A stretch of DNA of 64,000 bases from UBA7455 sp026713185. GTDB lineage: Bacteria > Pseudomonadota > Gammaproteobacteria > Pseudomonadales > Azotimanducaceae. The stretch is taken from contig OY762456.1 in NCBI GenBank assembly GCA_963665785.1, positions 2,914,001 through 2,978,000 of the forward strand, read 5' to 3'. A program made the translations under genes and the position numbers. Below the pieces are notes generated by a model. That model did not search any database. It was not told the origin of the DNA and worked only from the letters and a program-made list of their open reading frames with translations. Positions 9,371-17,679 of the stretch are shown here, piece by piece. How positions within the stretch are numbered: the stretch's first letter is position 1; each line of letters opens with the position of its first letter.

Positions 9371-9672
9371 CAGGTCAGCTTCTTGAGCTTAGCCGCAATC
9401 GACAGGTCACCCTGCACCTTGATCTTGCCGGAGGCGACGGCCATGAACGGCTTGATTTCCTTGCGTCCGAGTTTACCGAATGTCTCGAGCGACATCGTGA
9501 CGGAGCAATCCGGTGAAATCACCTCACCCGTGGCGATGGAGACGACGTTAGTGTCGGCCCTCCCGTCGATCAGCAGGATCTCGTCGTCAAGATAGAAGGC
9601 AAGGGTTTTGCCGAGAGGATCTATGTTTTGTGCCTTGTCGGCCATCTCGGCGAGAATCTCATTGATCGCCAT
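9370..9672 (-). CDS. SCP2 sterol-binding domain protein
   Basis: A 100-residue single-domain SCP2 protein (MAINEILAEMADKAQNID...ISPDCSVTMSLETFGKL...MAVASGKIKVQGDLSIAAKL), the usual length for free-standing bacterial SCP2. The chosen ATG at 9672 has an AGGAG ribosome site a few bases upstream; an in-frame extension to 9771 is unlike the family and was rejected. SCP2 domains bind sterols, fatty acyl chains or other hydrophobic ligands in the cytosol. It is the first gene of the operon with the sulfotransferase and DUF1214 protein. Confidence 0.8.
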   Translation of the reverse strand: MAINEILAEMADKAQNIDPLGKTLAFYLDDEILLIDGRADTNVVSIATGEVISPDCSVTMSLETFGKLGRKEIKPFMAVASGKIKVQGDLSIAAKLKKLT

Positions 9673-9699
9673 GGACTGTGCTCCTGAATCAATGAATTC

Positions 9700-9728
9700 A
9701 TATTGCGTTGGCAGTATTTTATTGTCAA
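9700..9728 (-). promoter_or_regulatory. Possible sigma-70 promoter for the SCP2 operon
   Basis: On the minus strand TTGACA (complement of 9723-9728) is followed after 17 bases by CAATAT (complement of 9700-9705), about 28 bases upstream of the SCP2 start codon. The -35 box is perfect, the -10 box is weak. Confidence 0.35.
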
Positions 9729-9879
9729 GTGCACCTACCCTGCGTGTTGGCAAGGATCTTGTCAACTTCACCTGAAGCCGTCAAGAACCGGCAATCGGTG
9801 GTAAGCTACCTGTGTTCCCCCAGCTACAGTACAATAGTAAACTGATTACAGAATGCCGGCAGTTTCCTCCGAAAGGAAT

Positions 9880-11457
9880 ATGTACCAGGAATATTTTGGT
9901 TTAAACGAAGCACCTTTTTCAATCGCTCCAAATCCGCAATATCTCTACATGAGTGATCGGTATCGGGAAGCGTTGGCACACCTGTTGTACGGTGTGGAAA
10001 ATGACGGTGGTGGTTTTACTCTGTTAACCGGTGAAGTGGGAACGGGTAAGACCACGATTTGTCGATGTATGTTGGCACAATTACCTGAAGAAGTGGATAC
10101 CGCATTCATCATTCATCCAAAACTCAGCGCGGACGAGTTGCTGGCATCTACATGTGATGATCTTGGTATTGATTATCCGGTTTCCGCAACCACCAGGGTT
10201 CTGGTGGACCGGATAAACAGGCATCTCGTCAATACGATTGAAAACGGCCGTCGCACCCTGTTGATTATTGACGAAGCCCAAAATCTGTCAGAAGAAGTTC
10301 TTGAGCAACTCAGACTGTTGACTAATCTGGAAACGAACCAGCGTAAACTTTTACAGATTATCCTGCTGGGTCAACCGGAACTGATGGAATTACTTTCCCG
10401 GAAAGCACTACGACAGTTGTCACAACGGATTACTGCCCGATATCACCTTGAATCGATGAGTCGGAAAGAAGTCAAAGCTTATATCTCTCATCGTTTATCC
10501 GTTGCAGGAGCGAGAGGTAATTTTTTTAAACCTGCAGCGATGCGACGTGTATATCATTTGAGTAAAGGCATACCCCGGGTAATCAATCTGATCTGCGATC
10601 GAGCTCTATTGGGCGCCTTTACTGAAAACAAGGCTTTGGTGACTCCCGCTATCGTAAACAAGGCAGCCAGTGAAGTATTGAATACCGTCGGCAGCAGAAG
10701 GATCAAATATCCAGCCCTGGCAATCGTTCCTGTGGCCTTTGCGTCGATAATCTGGTTTATGGTGGAAATAGATACACTATTTAGTAATACTATCAATGAT
10801 ATACAGATATTATCTACCAATGAACATGAACAACTGATTTTGCCGTCCAGTACCGAGGGACATAGAGACCAACGGTCTGCTTTCAATGATCTATTCGCAC
10901 TGTGGGGCTATTTTCTGGAAGATCAGTCTGCAGACCCCTGTCAGACCAGCCAATTGATTGGACTTTCCTGCCTGAATCAGGAAACAGGGGGGCTTGCATT
11001 AATCAACCAACTGAATCGACCTGTCATCATTAAGTTAAGCAGTACAAACCAGTGGATTACCATCAGCAGGATCTCCAAGGACACGGTAACATTGATCGCC
11101 AGTGACCGTGGATATGACGTAGATTACAACGTTCTTGACGAAGACTTCGATGGCTCCTTTACATTACTGTGGCAACCTCCGCCCGACTATACAGTACCCA
11201 TCTCACCGGGTGATTCCGGAGTAGAGGTAGACTGGCTGGTTAATCGATTGGCCCAAATTGACAACAGTCCGCATCGAGTACCCGGAAAACAAACGACTGG
11301 CCACGTATTTGATGAGGATATACTGGATCGGGTCAAGCAGTTCCAGCGTTCCATCAATGTCCCTGTCACTGGCGTTATCGATCCTGAATTCTACATCCAT
11401 CTTAATAATGAGGCGGGAACCGGCATGCCATTTCTAACCTCACCACATCCGGGATAA
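9880..11457 (+). CDS. ExeA-like AAA ATPase with C-terminal peptidoglycan-binding domain
   Basis: The protein begins MYQEYFGLNEAPFSIAPNPQ, the hallmark of ExeA/GspA. It has Walker A GEVGTGKT (51-58), Walker B TLLIIDEAQNL (about 130-140), one membrane segment near residues 280-300 (ALAIVPVAFASIIWFM) and a C-terminal PG_binding_1-like domain (about 430-510; SPGDSGVEVDWLV ... VKQFQRSINVPVTGVIDPE). In Aeromonas, ExeA with ExeB binds peptidoglycan and helps assemble the type II secretin. I chose the ATG at 9880, which has AAAGGA just upstream, rather than the in-frame ATG at 9853. The next gene, 7 bp downstream, is the matching GspB partner, supporting the role. No other type II secretion gene is in the window. 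Confidence 0.87.
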   Translation: MYQEYFGLNEAPFSIAPNPQYLYMSDRYREALAHLLYGVENDGGGFTLLTGEVGTGKTTICRCMLAQLPEEVDTAFIIHPKLSADELLASTCDDLGIDYPVSATTRVLVDRINRHLVNTIENGRRTLLIIDEAQNLSEEVLEQLRLLTNLETNQRKLLQIILLGQPELMELLSRKALRQLSQRITARYHLESMSRKEVKAYISHRLSVAGARGNFFKPAAMRRVYHLSKGIPRVINLICDRALLGAFTENKALVTPAIVNKAASEVLNTVGSRRIKYPALAIVPVAFASIIWFMVEIDTLFSNTINDIQILSTNEHEQLILPSSTEGHRDQRSAFNDLFALWGYFLEDQSADPCQTSQLIGLSCLNQETGGLALINQLNRPVIIKLSSTNQWITISRISKDTVTLIASDRGYDVDYNVLDEDFDGSFTLLWQPPPDYTVPISPGDSGVEVDWLVNRLAQIDNSPHRVPGKQTTGHVFDEDILDRVKQFQRSINVPVTGVIDPEFYIHLNNEAGTGMPFLTSPHPG

Positions 11458-11464
11458 ACTGATA

Positions 11465-11995
11465 ATGTCTTACCTGCTTGATGCATTGAATAAAGCTGAA
11501 CAGGCTAAACGAAATCAAAAACTGCCAACATTGGACCCGGTACAACGCATACCCGGGACGCCAGGGACTCGAAAATGGATTCTGCTGTCTGTGTCGGTTC
11601 TGGTCCTGATTAACATAGGAGGTCTCTGGTACTTTTACTGGCCTGATAAAATTGAACCAGTCATGGTCTCCGAGACAGTATTGGACATCCCCGAATCCAA
11701 TCAAGTGGTTAAAGCAAGTGAAAACGTTTCTGTTGAAGAGACTGAACCCGTACACATTTCTGAATTACCCCTGGATATTCAGCGTCAAATTCCAAATCTG
11801 ACGATCTCCAGCCATATCCATTCCTCAACCCCATCTCTGCGAATGGTGGGGATAAACAAACGAAATTATCATGAGGGGGATACTATAGCCCAGGGATTAA
11901 CACTCGTTTCGATTACCGAAAATGGCGTTATACTGGCTTTCCTTCATTACAAGTTCAGTGTTCCGTTATCAGGCTACTCTGACCCCAGTATCTAA
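11465..11995 (+). CDS. GspB/ExeB-like secretin assembly protein
   Basis: A 176-residue protein that starts MSYLLDALNKAEQAKRNQKLP, the conserved cytoplasmic leader of GspB proteins, followed by one membrane span (about 38-55, WILLSVSVLVLINIGGLWYFYW) and a periplasmic GspB domain at the C-terminus (SLRMVGINKRNYHEGDTIAQGLTLVSITENGVILAF). It pairs with ExeA, 7 bp upstream, as a bicistronic unit. The stop overlaps the stop region of the convergent minus-strand gene by 4 bp, leaving no room for a terminator between them. Confidence 0.83.
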   Translation: MSYLLDALNKAEQAKRNQKLPTLDPVQRIPGTPGTRKWILLSVSVLVLINIGGLWYFYWPDKIEPVMVSETVLDIPESNQVVKASENVSVEETEPVHISELPLDIQRQIPNLTISSHIHSSTPSLRMVGINKRNYHEGDTIAQGLTLVSITENGVILAFLHYKFSVPLSGYSDPSI

Positions 11996-12726
11996 GGAGT
12001 TGTCCTGCCAATCTTGCTTTCCAGATCGACTATCTTCTGGTTTACCTGCTGACGATATCTGTTAATAACCTCAATGTCTTCCTGTAGTTCCTTGAGTTGC
12101 CTGGTGAGTGCCACGATGTTTCTTCGATTCCCTTCCAGGCTTACCGCCTGATCCTGTACCTGCGACTGCACCAATGAAACCTGTGTCGTGGTTTCCTGAG
12201 CGTCATCCTGAAGATCCTGCCGTATCCGGTTCATCTCTTCAGAAAGTGTACCAAATCCGGACTCTACATTTTTTACCGTTTGAGCCAGATTGTCCAAGTC
12301 TTTTCTGATCTGTGCAATAGCGTTTGTATTCTTTTGGATATTGGGTTTATTGGTTCGATATGCATGACCCCAGAGCAAGTCTATCTGTTCAAAATTAGCA
12401 CCAATTTCACCCTGCATCTCCTGCAGGGTCTTGGATACATCTGTCCCGGTGGCTGCTAAACGGCCTTCCAAGTCACTGTAATTTTCCTGCCCTTTCTCCA
12501 ATAACACATTTGCCTGATTGAGTTTTTGCTGAACTTCATAAATGGTATAACCACCCACACCCATGATGACCGCCATCAGGATGATGACAAATACCAGTAG
12601 TCCATTGAAATTACTCTGTCTTGGCGCCTCTGCTCTGCCACTACGGACACGAGTGGCAATCTCATCCCTTGCCGGTTTTATTGCAGGGATACCATCCAGT
12701 TCGTCGTTTTCGTCATTCATAAACAT
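11992..12726 (-). CDS. Single-pass membrane protein with long periplasmic coiled coil, unknown function
   Basis: I do not recognise a named family. The 244-residue chain has a charged cytoplasmic N-terminus, one transmembrane helix at about 43-62 (GLLVFVIILMAVIMGVGGYTIY), then heptad-rich sequence to the end (EVQQKLNQANVLLEKG, QIRKDLDNLAQTVKNVES, QLKELQEDIEVINRYRQQVNQ), consistent with an extended parallel coiled coil. Such proteins often act as envelope spacers or partners in secretion or division machinery. It is convergent with the ExeA-GspB pair and has no co-directional neighbour close by. Confidence 0.65.
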   Translation of the reverse strand: MFMNDENDELDGIPAIKPARDEIATRVRSGRAEAPRQSNFNGLLVFVIILMAVIMGVGGYTIYEVQQKLNQANVLLEKGQENYSDLEGRLAATGTDVSKTLQEMQGEIGANFEQIDLLWGHAYRTNKPNIQKNTNAIAQIRKDLDNLAQTVKNVESGFGTLSEEMNRIRQDLQDDAQETTTQVSLVQSQVQDQAVSLEGNRRNIVALTRQLKELQEDIEVINRYRQQVNQKIVDLESKIGRTTP

Positions 12727-12840
12727 GTACTATTAATTTTTTGTCCGGAATTACATCCCTGATTGCCGAACATCATTCCTCGTCCAGCTGCGGAGACTTG
12801 CCCAGGGCCGGTTGATGGTTCTAAAGAGAAGGCTTCAATA

Positions 12841-12870
12841 TTAAAAAAAACGGGCTCCCATAGGGAGCCC
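12841..12870 (-). terminator. Rho-independent terminator of the PuuD-like gene
   Basis: An 8-bp stem GGGCTCCC/GGGAGCCC with a 3-base loop (12852-12870) is followed on the minus strand by GTTTTTTTT. It lies about 20 bp past the stop codon of the gene at 12891. Confidence 0.85.
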
Positions 12871-12890
12871 TTGCCGGACTGTATGGTCAT

Positions 12891-13553
12891 TTACAGACAA
12901 ACCATAACGCCATAGAGCACTACAGTAAGACCAACACCACAGCCGATTACACCTCTAACAGATGTCAAGGGTCCCTGTTTACCAGCGATAGCATTTCCTT
13001 CCAGCGCCAGGATTATCAGCATGACAATGACAAGGGCGACCGGGCTGGCGCTGACTACAAGTTCGTGCGGTAAATGTGCCGAAGATCCCATGAAAAACAG
13101 CATTGGCAGGGAGAACAATGTATTGGTTCTTGAGGCAAGCGCTGCCTTTGGCGCCGCACCGGCAGCTTCCGGCAATGCTTCGCCACCTTCTGCAACCTGT
13201 TTGGCAGACGCAATCACAATCTTCTGGTTTGGCCAGATGATCAGCCAGACATTCAGGAACATCAGCGTACCAAGCACTGCTCCGATGGTGATATCAAAAG
13301 AAATTATCTGATGACGATAAGCAAGCAGCAACACTCCTGTCAGGAATGTAAACATCGCACCCCATCTGAACCACCACAATGCTCTTGGCGCCAGCGTCCT
13401 GATGGCGCCAGCACGATGAGCATCTTCCGCTTCCTTAAAGTACTCGGTCTGCACGAAATTAAAATAATAAAGCAAACCGATCCAGGTGATGCCAGCCAGG
13501 AAGTGAGCCCATCTGACAATATAATCAAGGCCGTAGGTGGTGAAAATTTCCAT
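12891..13553 (-). CDS. Urate oxidase N-terminal-type (PuuD-like) membrane protein
   Basis: A 220-residue polytopic protein beginning MEIFTTYGLDYIVRWAHFLAGITWIGLLYYFNFVQTE. This matches the Urate_ox_N membrane domain found at the N-terminus of PuuD urate hydroxylases, with conserved histidine in WAHFLAGITWIG. PuuD proteins also carry a C-terminal cytochrome c domain; it is absent here and no purine-degradation gene is nearby, so urate oxidation is uncertain and a role in the membrane redox chain is only possible. A strong ribosome site (AGGAGG) precedes the start. It is monocistronic with its own terminator. Confidence 0.72.
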   Translation of the reverse strand: MEIFTTYGLDYIVRWAHFLAGITWIGLLYYFNFVQTEYFKEAEDAHRAGAIRTLAPRALWWFRWGAMFTFLTGVLLLAYRHQIISFDITIGAVLGTLMFLNVWLIIWPNQKIVIASAKQVAEGGEALPEAAGAAPKAALASRTNTLFSLPMLFFMGSSAHLPHELVVSASPVALVIVMLIILALEGNAIAGKQGPLTSVRGVIGCGVGLTVVLYGVMVCL

Positions 13554-13606
13554 GATGTCTTCCTCCTATTGAATTCTGATTAAACACTCCATCCGGGACA
13601 ACGTTA

Positions 13607-13700
13607 TTTACAGGATCGTTCATACCATAAACATTGACATATTAACGATGCCCTTTACAGGATCGTTCATGCCATAAACAGTGACATGTTAACGATGCCC
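13607..13700. repeat. Two tandem 47-bp repeats
   Basis: Unit 1 is 13607-13653 and unit 2 is 13654-13700; they agree at 44 of 47 bases. Each starts TTTACAGGATCGTTCAT and ends AACGATGCCC. The copies lie 54-147 bp upstream of the PuuD-like start codon on the other strand. They may be a recent slippage duplication of a promoter or regulatory stretch. Confidence 0.8.
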
Positions 13701-13836
13701 TTCAGTAGCGATACTTGCCAAGATAGTAACATTGAAGATTTAAAAAAACTATTCCTGTTCAGGTCTCAAACTACGGTTTTCCTGCCAGGAAAAAGAAATG
13801 AAAATCCAGGATGAATCGAAGTCTTGTTATCAAGAC

Positions 13837-13866
13837 AAAAAAAACCCCGCTATAGCGGGGTTTTTT
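13837..13866 (-). terminator. groESL rho-independent terminator
   Basis: The stem CCCCGC/GCGGGG with a 4-base loop (13845-13860) is flanked by a run of eight A on the left and six T on the right, so it can act in both directions. It lies about 15 bp beyond the groEL stop. Confidence 0.88.
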
Positions 13867-13880
13867 GGTTCAACAGAGAA

Positions 13881-15512
13881 TTACATCATACCACCCATAC
13901 CACCCATATCAGGCATTGGCGCAGCCGGCTTCTCTTCCTCGACTTCAGTGACCATGCACTCAGTGGTGATCATCAAACCTGCAACCGAAGCCGCAGCCTG
14001 CAATGCCGTACGGGTGACTTTCGCCGGGTCGGGCAGACCAAACTTGATCATATCCCCGTATTCTCCGGTTGCGGCATTAAATCCGTGGTTACCCTCGGAC
14101 TGTCTGACTTTGTCAACGACAACTGAAGATTCATCACCGGAATTTTCAACAATTTGACGCATCGGTGATTCCATAGCCTTGCGGCAAAGATTGATACCGA
14201 CGTTCTGATCTTCGTTATCACCCTCCAGACCATCAATAGCCTGCAAAGCCCGAATCAACGCAACACCACCACCAGGTACGATACCTTCCTCAACGGCAGC
14301 CCGGGTCGAATGCAATGCATCTTCCACGCGTGCTTTCTTTTCTTTCATTTCAACTTCAGTTGCCGCACCAACCTTGATAACAGCAACACCGCCCGCCAGT
14401 TTGGCGACACGTTCCTGCAGTTTTTCACGGTCGTAGTCGGAGGATGTCTCCTCGATCTGTGTGCGAATCTGGTTAACCCGTCCTTCAATGTCTCCAGAGT
14501 CTCCGGCGCCATCAACAATCGTGGTATTGTCCTTGGTCATGCTGATACGCTTTGCCTGACCAAGATCATCCAGACTTGCACTCTCCAGGGACAGGCCCAC
14601 CTCTTCCGAGATTACCGTTCCACCCGTGAGAATCGCAATATCCTGAAGCATTTCTTTTCGACGGTCGCCAAATCCCGGGGCTTTCGCAGCGGCAACTTTT
14701 ACGATACCACGCATATTGTTAACCACCAGTGTGGCAAGTGCTTCACCTTCAACATCCTCGGCGATGACCATCAGCGGCTTGCCAGCCTTGGCAACAGATT
14801 CCAGAATCGGCAGCATGTCACGAATGTTAGAGACTTTCTTGTCGAACAACAGAAGATAGGGTTCTTCCAGTTCGGCGCTCATGCTGTCCTGATTGTTGAT
14901 GAAATAAGGAGAGAGATAACCCCGGTCAAACTGCATACCCTCAACAACATCCAGTTCATTCTCCAGGCCACTACCTTCTTCGACGGTAATAACGCCTTCC
15001 TTGCCAACCTTCTCCATCGCTTCGGCAATGATCTCTCCAACCAGTGCATCGTTGTTGGCAGAAACACTTCCTACCTGGGCAATGGTATTACTGTCGGAAC
15101 AAGGTTGGGCAAGCCCTTCAATTTCCTTGACGGCAACGGATACCGCCTTGTCAATACCCCTTTTCAGGTCCATGGGGTTCATTCCCGCTGCCACTGATTT
15201 CAATCCCTCATTCAGGATAGCCTGGGCCAGTACGGTAGCTGTTGTTGTACCATCACCAGCGACGTCAGAAGTCTGGGAAGCAACTTCCCTGAGCATCTGG
15301 GCGCCCATGTTTTCAAACTTGTCTTTCAGTTCAATTTCTTTGGCCACAGATACACCATCTTTGGTAACTGTTGGTGCTCCAAAAGACTTGTCCAACACCA
15401 CATTACGGCCTTTGGGACCAAGTGTGACCTTTACAGCATCAGCCAGTGTGTTGACACCTGCCAGCATACCCCGACGTGCTGAATCACCAAATTTAACGTC
15501 TTTAGCTGTCAT
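13881..15512 (-). CDS. groEL: Chaperonin GroEL (60 kDa)
   Basis: A 543-residue GroEL, close to the family's 548. It has AAKDVKFG at the N-terminus, the ATP-binding signature GDGTTTATVLAQ, and ends in the Gly-Met tail MPDMGGMGGMM. It forms the double-ring chaperonin that refolds proteins with GroES in the cytosol. It lies 73 bp downstream of groES in one transcription unit controlled by the CIRCE operator upstream of groES, and is followed by a strong terminator. Long reading frames on the opposite strand within it are shadows. Confidence 0.98.
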   Translation of the reverse strand: MTAKDVKFGDSARRGMLAGVNTLADAVKVTLGPKGRNVVLDKSFGAPTVTKDGVSVAKEIELKDKFENMGAQMLREVASQTSDVAGDGTTTATVLAQAILNEGLKSVAAGMNPMDLKRGIDKAVSVAVKEIEGLAQPCSDSNTIAQVGSVSANNDALVGEIIAEAMEKVGKEGVITVEEGSGLENELDVVEGMQFDRGYLSPYFINNQDSMSAELEEPYLLLFDKKVSNIRDMLPILESVAKAGKPLMVIAEDVEGEALATLVVNNMRGIVKVAAAKAPGFGDRRKEMLQDIAILTGGTVISEEVGLSLESASLDDLGQAKRISMTKDNTTIVDGAGDSGDIEGRVNQIRTQIEETSSDYDREKLQERVAKLAGGVAVIKVGAATEVEMKEKKARVEDALHSTRAAVEEGIVPGGGVALIRALQAIDGLEGDNEDQNVGINLCRKAMESPMRQIVENSGDESSVVVDKVRQSEGNHGFNAATGEYGDMIKFGLPDPAKVTRTALQAAASVAGLMITTECMVTEVEEEKPAAPMPDMGGMGGMM

Positions 15513-15585
15513 AATTGTTTATCCTTAAAGTTACTTGTTTATTTGAACAGGGTGATGGTTCATGCATCACCTTTACCCGATTGGC

Positions 15586-15873
15586 TTACACGATAACGCC
15601 GAACACTTCACTTTCATTCATGATGAGCAGTTCTTCGCCATCAACCTTGACCGTACTTCCCGAGTACTGACCAAAAAGGATTTTGTCCCCGGCTTTGAGG
15701 TCTACTTCCTGAACAGCACCGTTATCCAGTTTCTTTCCAGGCCCTACTGCAATCACCTCACCCTGGGACGGTTTCTCGGCCGCAGAGTCGGGGATCACAA
15801 TACCACCAGCTGATCTGGTTTCCTCTTCCGTACGTCGAACGACTACACGGTCTTGTAGTGGTCGGATATTCAT
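15586..15873 (-). CDS. groES: Co-chaperonin GroES (10 kDa)
   Basis: A 95-residue GroES starting MNIRPLQDRVVVRRTEEE, with the mobile loop region TRSAGGIVIPDSAAEKPSQG and the end EVFGVIV. It caps the GroEL ring. I chose the ATG at 15873, which follows a GGGAG ribosome site; nine extra in-frame codons upstream are not part of the family. It is the first gene of groESL. Confidence 0.97.
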   Translation of the reverse strand: MNIRPLQDRVVVRRTEEETRSAGGIVIPDSAAEKPSQGEVIAVGPGKKLDNGAVQEVDLKAGDKILFGQYSGSTVKVDGEELLIMNESEVFGVIV

Positions 15874-15991
15874 TCTTTTCTCCCTTTCCAGATTCAGCAA
15901 TCAGCTATTCTCAATTCCAGGAACCTGGAAGAAACCAACTGCTGAAATTAAATGAAAAGAGCGTTAAAATTCATTACCTGAAGGTTGAAAA

Positions 15992-16018
15992 TTAGCACTC
16001 TCCTTAACAGAGTGCTAA
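15992..16018 (-). promoter_or_regulatory. CIRCE operator (HrcA binding site)
   Basis: A perfect TTAGCACTC-N9-GAGTGCTAA inverted repeat, the consensus target of the heat-shock repressor HrcA. It abuts the -10 box of the groES promoter, so HrcA binding would block transcription. This implies that the organism has hrcA elsewhere; it is not in this window. Confidence 0.95.
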
Positions 16019-16045
16019 TAATAGGGATTCATTCTGCAGAGTCAA
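16018..16045 (-). promoter_or_regulatory. sigma-70 promoter of groESL
   Basis: On the minus strand TTGACT (complement of 16040-16045) and TATTAT (complement of 16018-16023) are separated by 16 bases and lie directly upstream of the CIRCE element. The layout supports HrcA-repressed vegetative transcription; I see no sigma-32-like boxes here. Confidence 0.72.
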
Positions 16046-16073
16046 GGGTTGAATATTGGATTGAACAAAAAAA

Positions 16074-16379
16074 TTGCCTGATTCCATAGAACATTCACAG
16101 GAATTGATCTGGCAGATAGTCAACTCGATCCCATACGGCAAGGTAGCTACCTATGGCCAGATAGCCAGACTTGCGGGAATGCCACAACAGGCCAGAATTA
16201 TTGGCAGGATATTATCCCGATTACCTTCAGATACCCGGTTACCCTGGCATCGTGTCATCAATGCACAAGGCAGAATCTCTAATCCGTCACATGATCTGCA
16301 GGCGACCCGTCTTGCCGAAGAAGGTGTCATCCTGCTCAAGGGACGAGTCGATCTCAACTCTTTTCAGTGGCAACCCTGA
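16074..16379 (+). CDS. Alkyltransferase-like (ATL) DNA-binding protein
   Basis: A 101-residue protein equal to the DNA-binding domain of O6-alkylguanine alkyltransferases (IPYGKVATYGQIARLAGMPQQARIIGRIL). The alkyl-accepting cysteine of PCHR is tryptophan here (LPWHRVINAQG), the signature of ATL/YbaZ proteins, which bind O6-alkylguanine and flag it for nucleotide excision repair instead of repairing it directly. The only plausible start is TTG at 16074, a weak one. It is divergent from groES and its 3' end overlaps convergent ampG by 26 bp. Confidence 0.85.
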   Translation: MPDSIEHSQELIWQIVNSIPYGKVATYGQIARLAGMPQQARIIGRILSRLPSDTRLPWHRVINAQGRISNPSHDLQATRLAEEGVILLKGRVDLNSFQWQP

Positions 16380-17679
16380 TATGGCGCATCAACACCAGAA
16401 CCAGCAGGATTGACGGGATTCCAATTAACGAGGCAGTGACGAAAAACACAAAATAACCCTGGGAATCTACAACCAAACCTGAGAAGCCACTGATAAATTT
16501 ACCGGGTAACGTCATTAGAGAACTGAACAGGGCATATTGTGTTGCGGTATAGGCACGATTGGTCTGAGAGGACAGATAGGCGACAAACGCCGTGGCAGCA
16601 AACCCGCCGCTGATGTTATCTGCGCTGATCACTACTGCCAGATAACTGATGTCCGGTTCCATCAGGGAAAGCCACGCAAACAAAAGATTGGTCGCTGCAA
16701 CCGCAATGGCGCCTGCCAGCAGAGGCCTGTAGATACCCCATTTCACGACGAAAACACCACAGATGGCAGAACCCGCAATGGACATGAAGAAGCCAAAAAC
16801 CTTGGCCACATTGGCGATATCGGTTTTGCTGTAGCCCATATCAAGATAAAACGGATTGGCCATGATCCCCATTGCAATATCACTTAGTCTGAATACCGCA
16901 ATGAATAACAGAATGACTACTGCAAATTGGCCGTTCCGTTTAAAGAATTCGACAAATGGACTCACAACCGCCCCGGCGAACCAAGTCAGAACCGGACCCG
17001 ATGACATCCTGGACAACAGGTCTTCTTCAACTTGCCTGTCAGCAGTGTCACGGGTTGGTTCTGCAATCAACAAGACCGTCAGGATCCCAACCAGCATCAA
17101 TGCTGCCATCGCCTGATAAGCAAAAGTCCAACTGACATATTCCGCCAGATAGAGACATCCAGCGCCAGCCGCCAGCAAGGCAATCCGATATCCAAAGATG
17201 TAACTTGCAGACATGGCCCCCTGATACTCATCCACAACGGCTTCTATTCGATACGCATCAATCACCACATCCTGGGTTGCAGAAGAAAAGGCAACCAGAA
17301 GTGCAAACAATGACAGATAGATCAGGTCCTGGGGACCAATCTGGGACATCAGTATCAATCCGGTTGCGATACCAACCTGCGCCAGAAGCATCCAGCTTCG
17401 CCTTTGACCCAGTCTACGTGTCAGAAAAAATATGGGCACCCGGTCCACTACCGGAGCCCAGAACACTTTGATGGAATAGGTAATGCCTACCCAGGCAAAA
17501 AAGCCGATTGTACTGCGACTGATTTCCTCATCCCGGAGCCATGCAGTCAAGGTGGAAAAGACCAGCAGATAGGGCAGCCCGGCCGAGAATCCGAGAAATG
17601 CCATCGCAATGACGCGTTTGTGTGAATAGATTGTCAGCGCTTCCCACCATGAGACTCTCTTCTGATCTCTCAAGATCAA
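16354..17679 (-). CDS. AmpG-family MFS muropeptide permease
   Basis: A 441-residue major facilitator with twelve or so hydrophobic spans. It begins with the conserved AmpG stretch AFLGFSAGLPYLLVFSTLTAWL, followed by GITYSIKVFWAPVVDR and RRLGQRRSWML. AmpG imports GlcNAc-anhydroMurNAc peptides for wall recycling. Its start overlaps the stop of yajQ by 4 bp, so they form a two-gene operon. Other sugar-peptide or siderophore permeases share this fold, so the substrate is inferred from family resemblance. Confidence 0.82.
   Translation of the reverse strand: MILRDQKRVSWWEALTIYSHKRVIAMAFLGFSAGLPYLLVFSTLTAWLRDEEISRSTIGFFAWVGITYSIKVFWAPVVDRVPIFFLTRRLGQRRSWMLLAQVGIATGLILMSQIGPQDLIYLSLFALLVAFSSATQDVVIDAYRIEAVVDEYQGAMSASYIFGYRIALLAAGAGCLYLAEYVSWTFAYQAMAALMLVGILTVLLIAEPTRDTADRQVEEDLLSRMSSGPVLTWFAGAVVSPFVEFFKRNGQFAVVILLFIAVFRLSDIAMGIMANPFYLDMGYSKTDIANVAKVFGFFMSIAGSAICGVFVVKWGIYRPLLAGAIAVAATNLLFAWLSLMEPDISYLAVVISADNISGGFAATAFVAYLSSQTNRAYTATQYALFSSLMTLPGKFISGFSGLVVDSQGYFVFFVTASLIGIPSILLVLVLMRHIRVATEKS

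Larger units (their letters stand above)
13554..13880. other. Gene-free stretch between the PuuD-like gene and groEL
   Basis: This 327-bp interval contains no supported gene. It holds two tandem copies of a 47-bp repeat (13607-13700) upstream of the PuuD-like gene and the groEL terminator (13837-13866). Confidence 0.6.

Noticed and set aside
9673..9771. N-terminal extension of the SCP2 protein
   Set aside because: The extra 33 residues are unlike the family and the ATG at 9672 has a good ribosome site.
14310..15197. 295-codon open frame on the plus strand inside groEL
   Set aside because: It is antisense to a clear GroEL with no family resemblance and arises from groEL codon bias.
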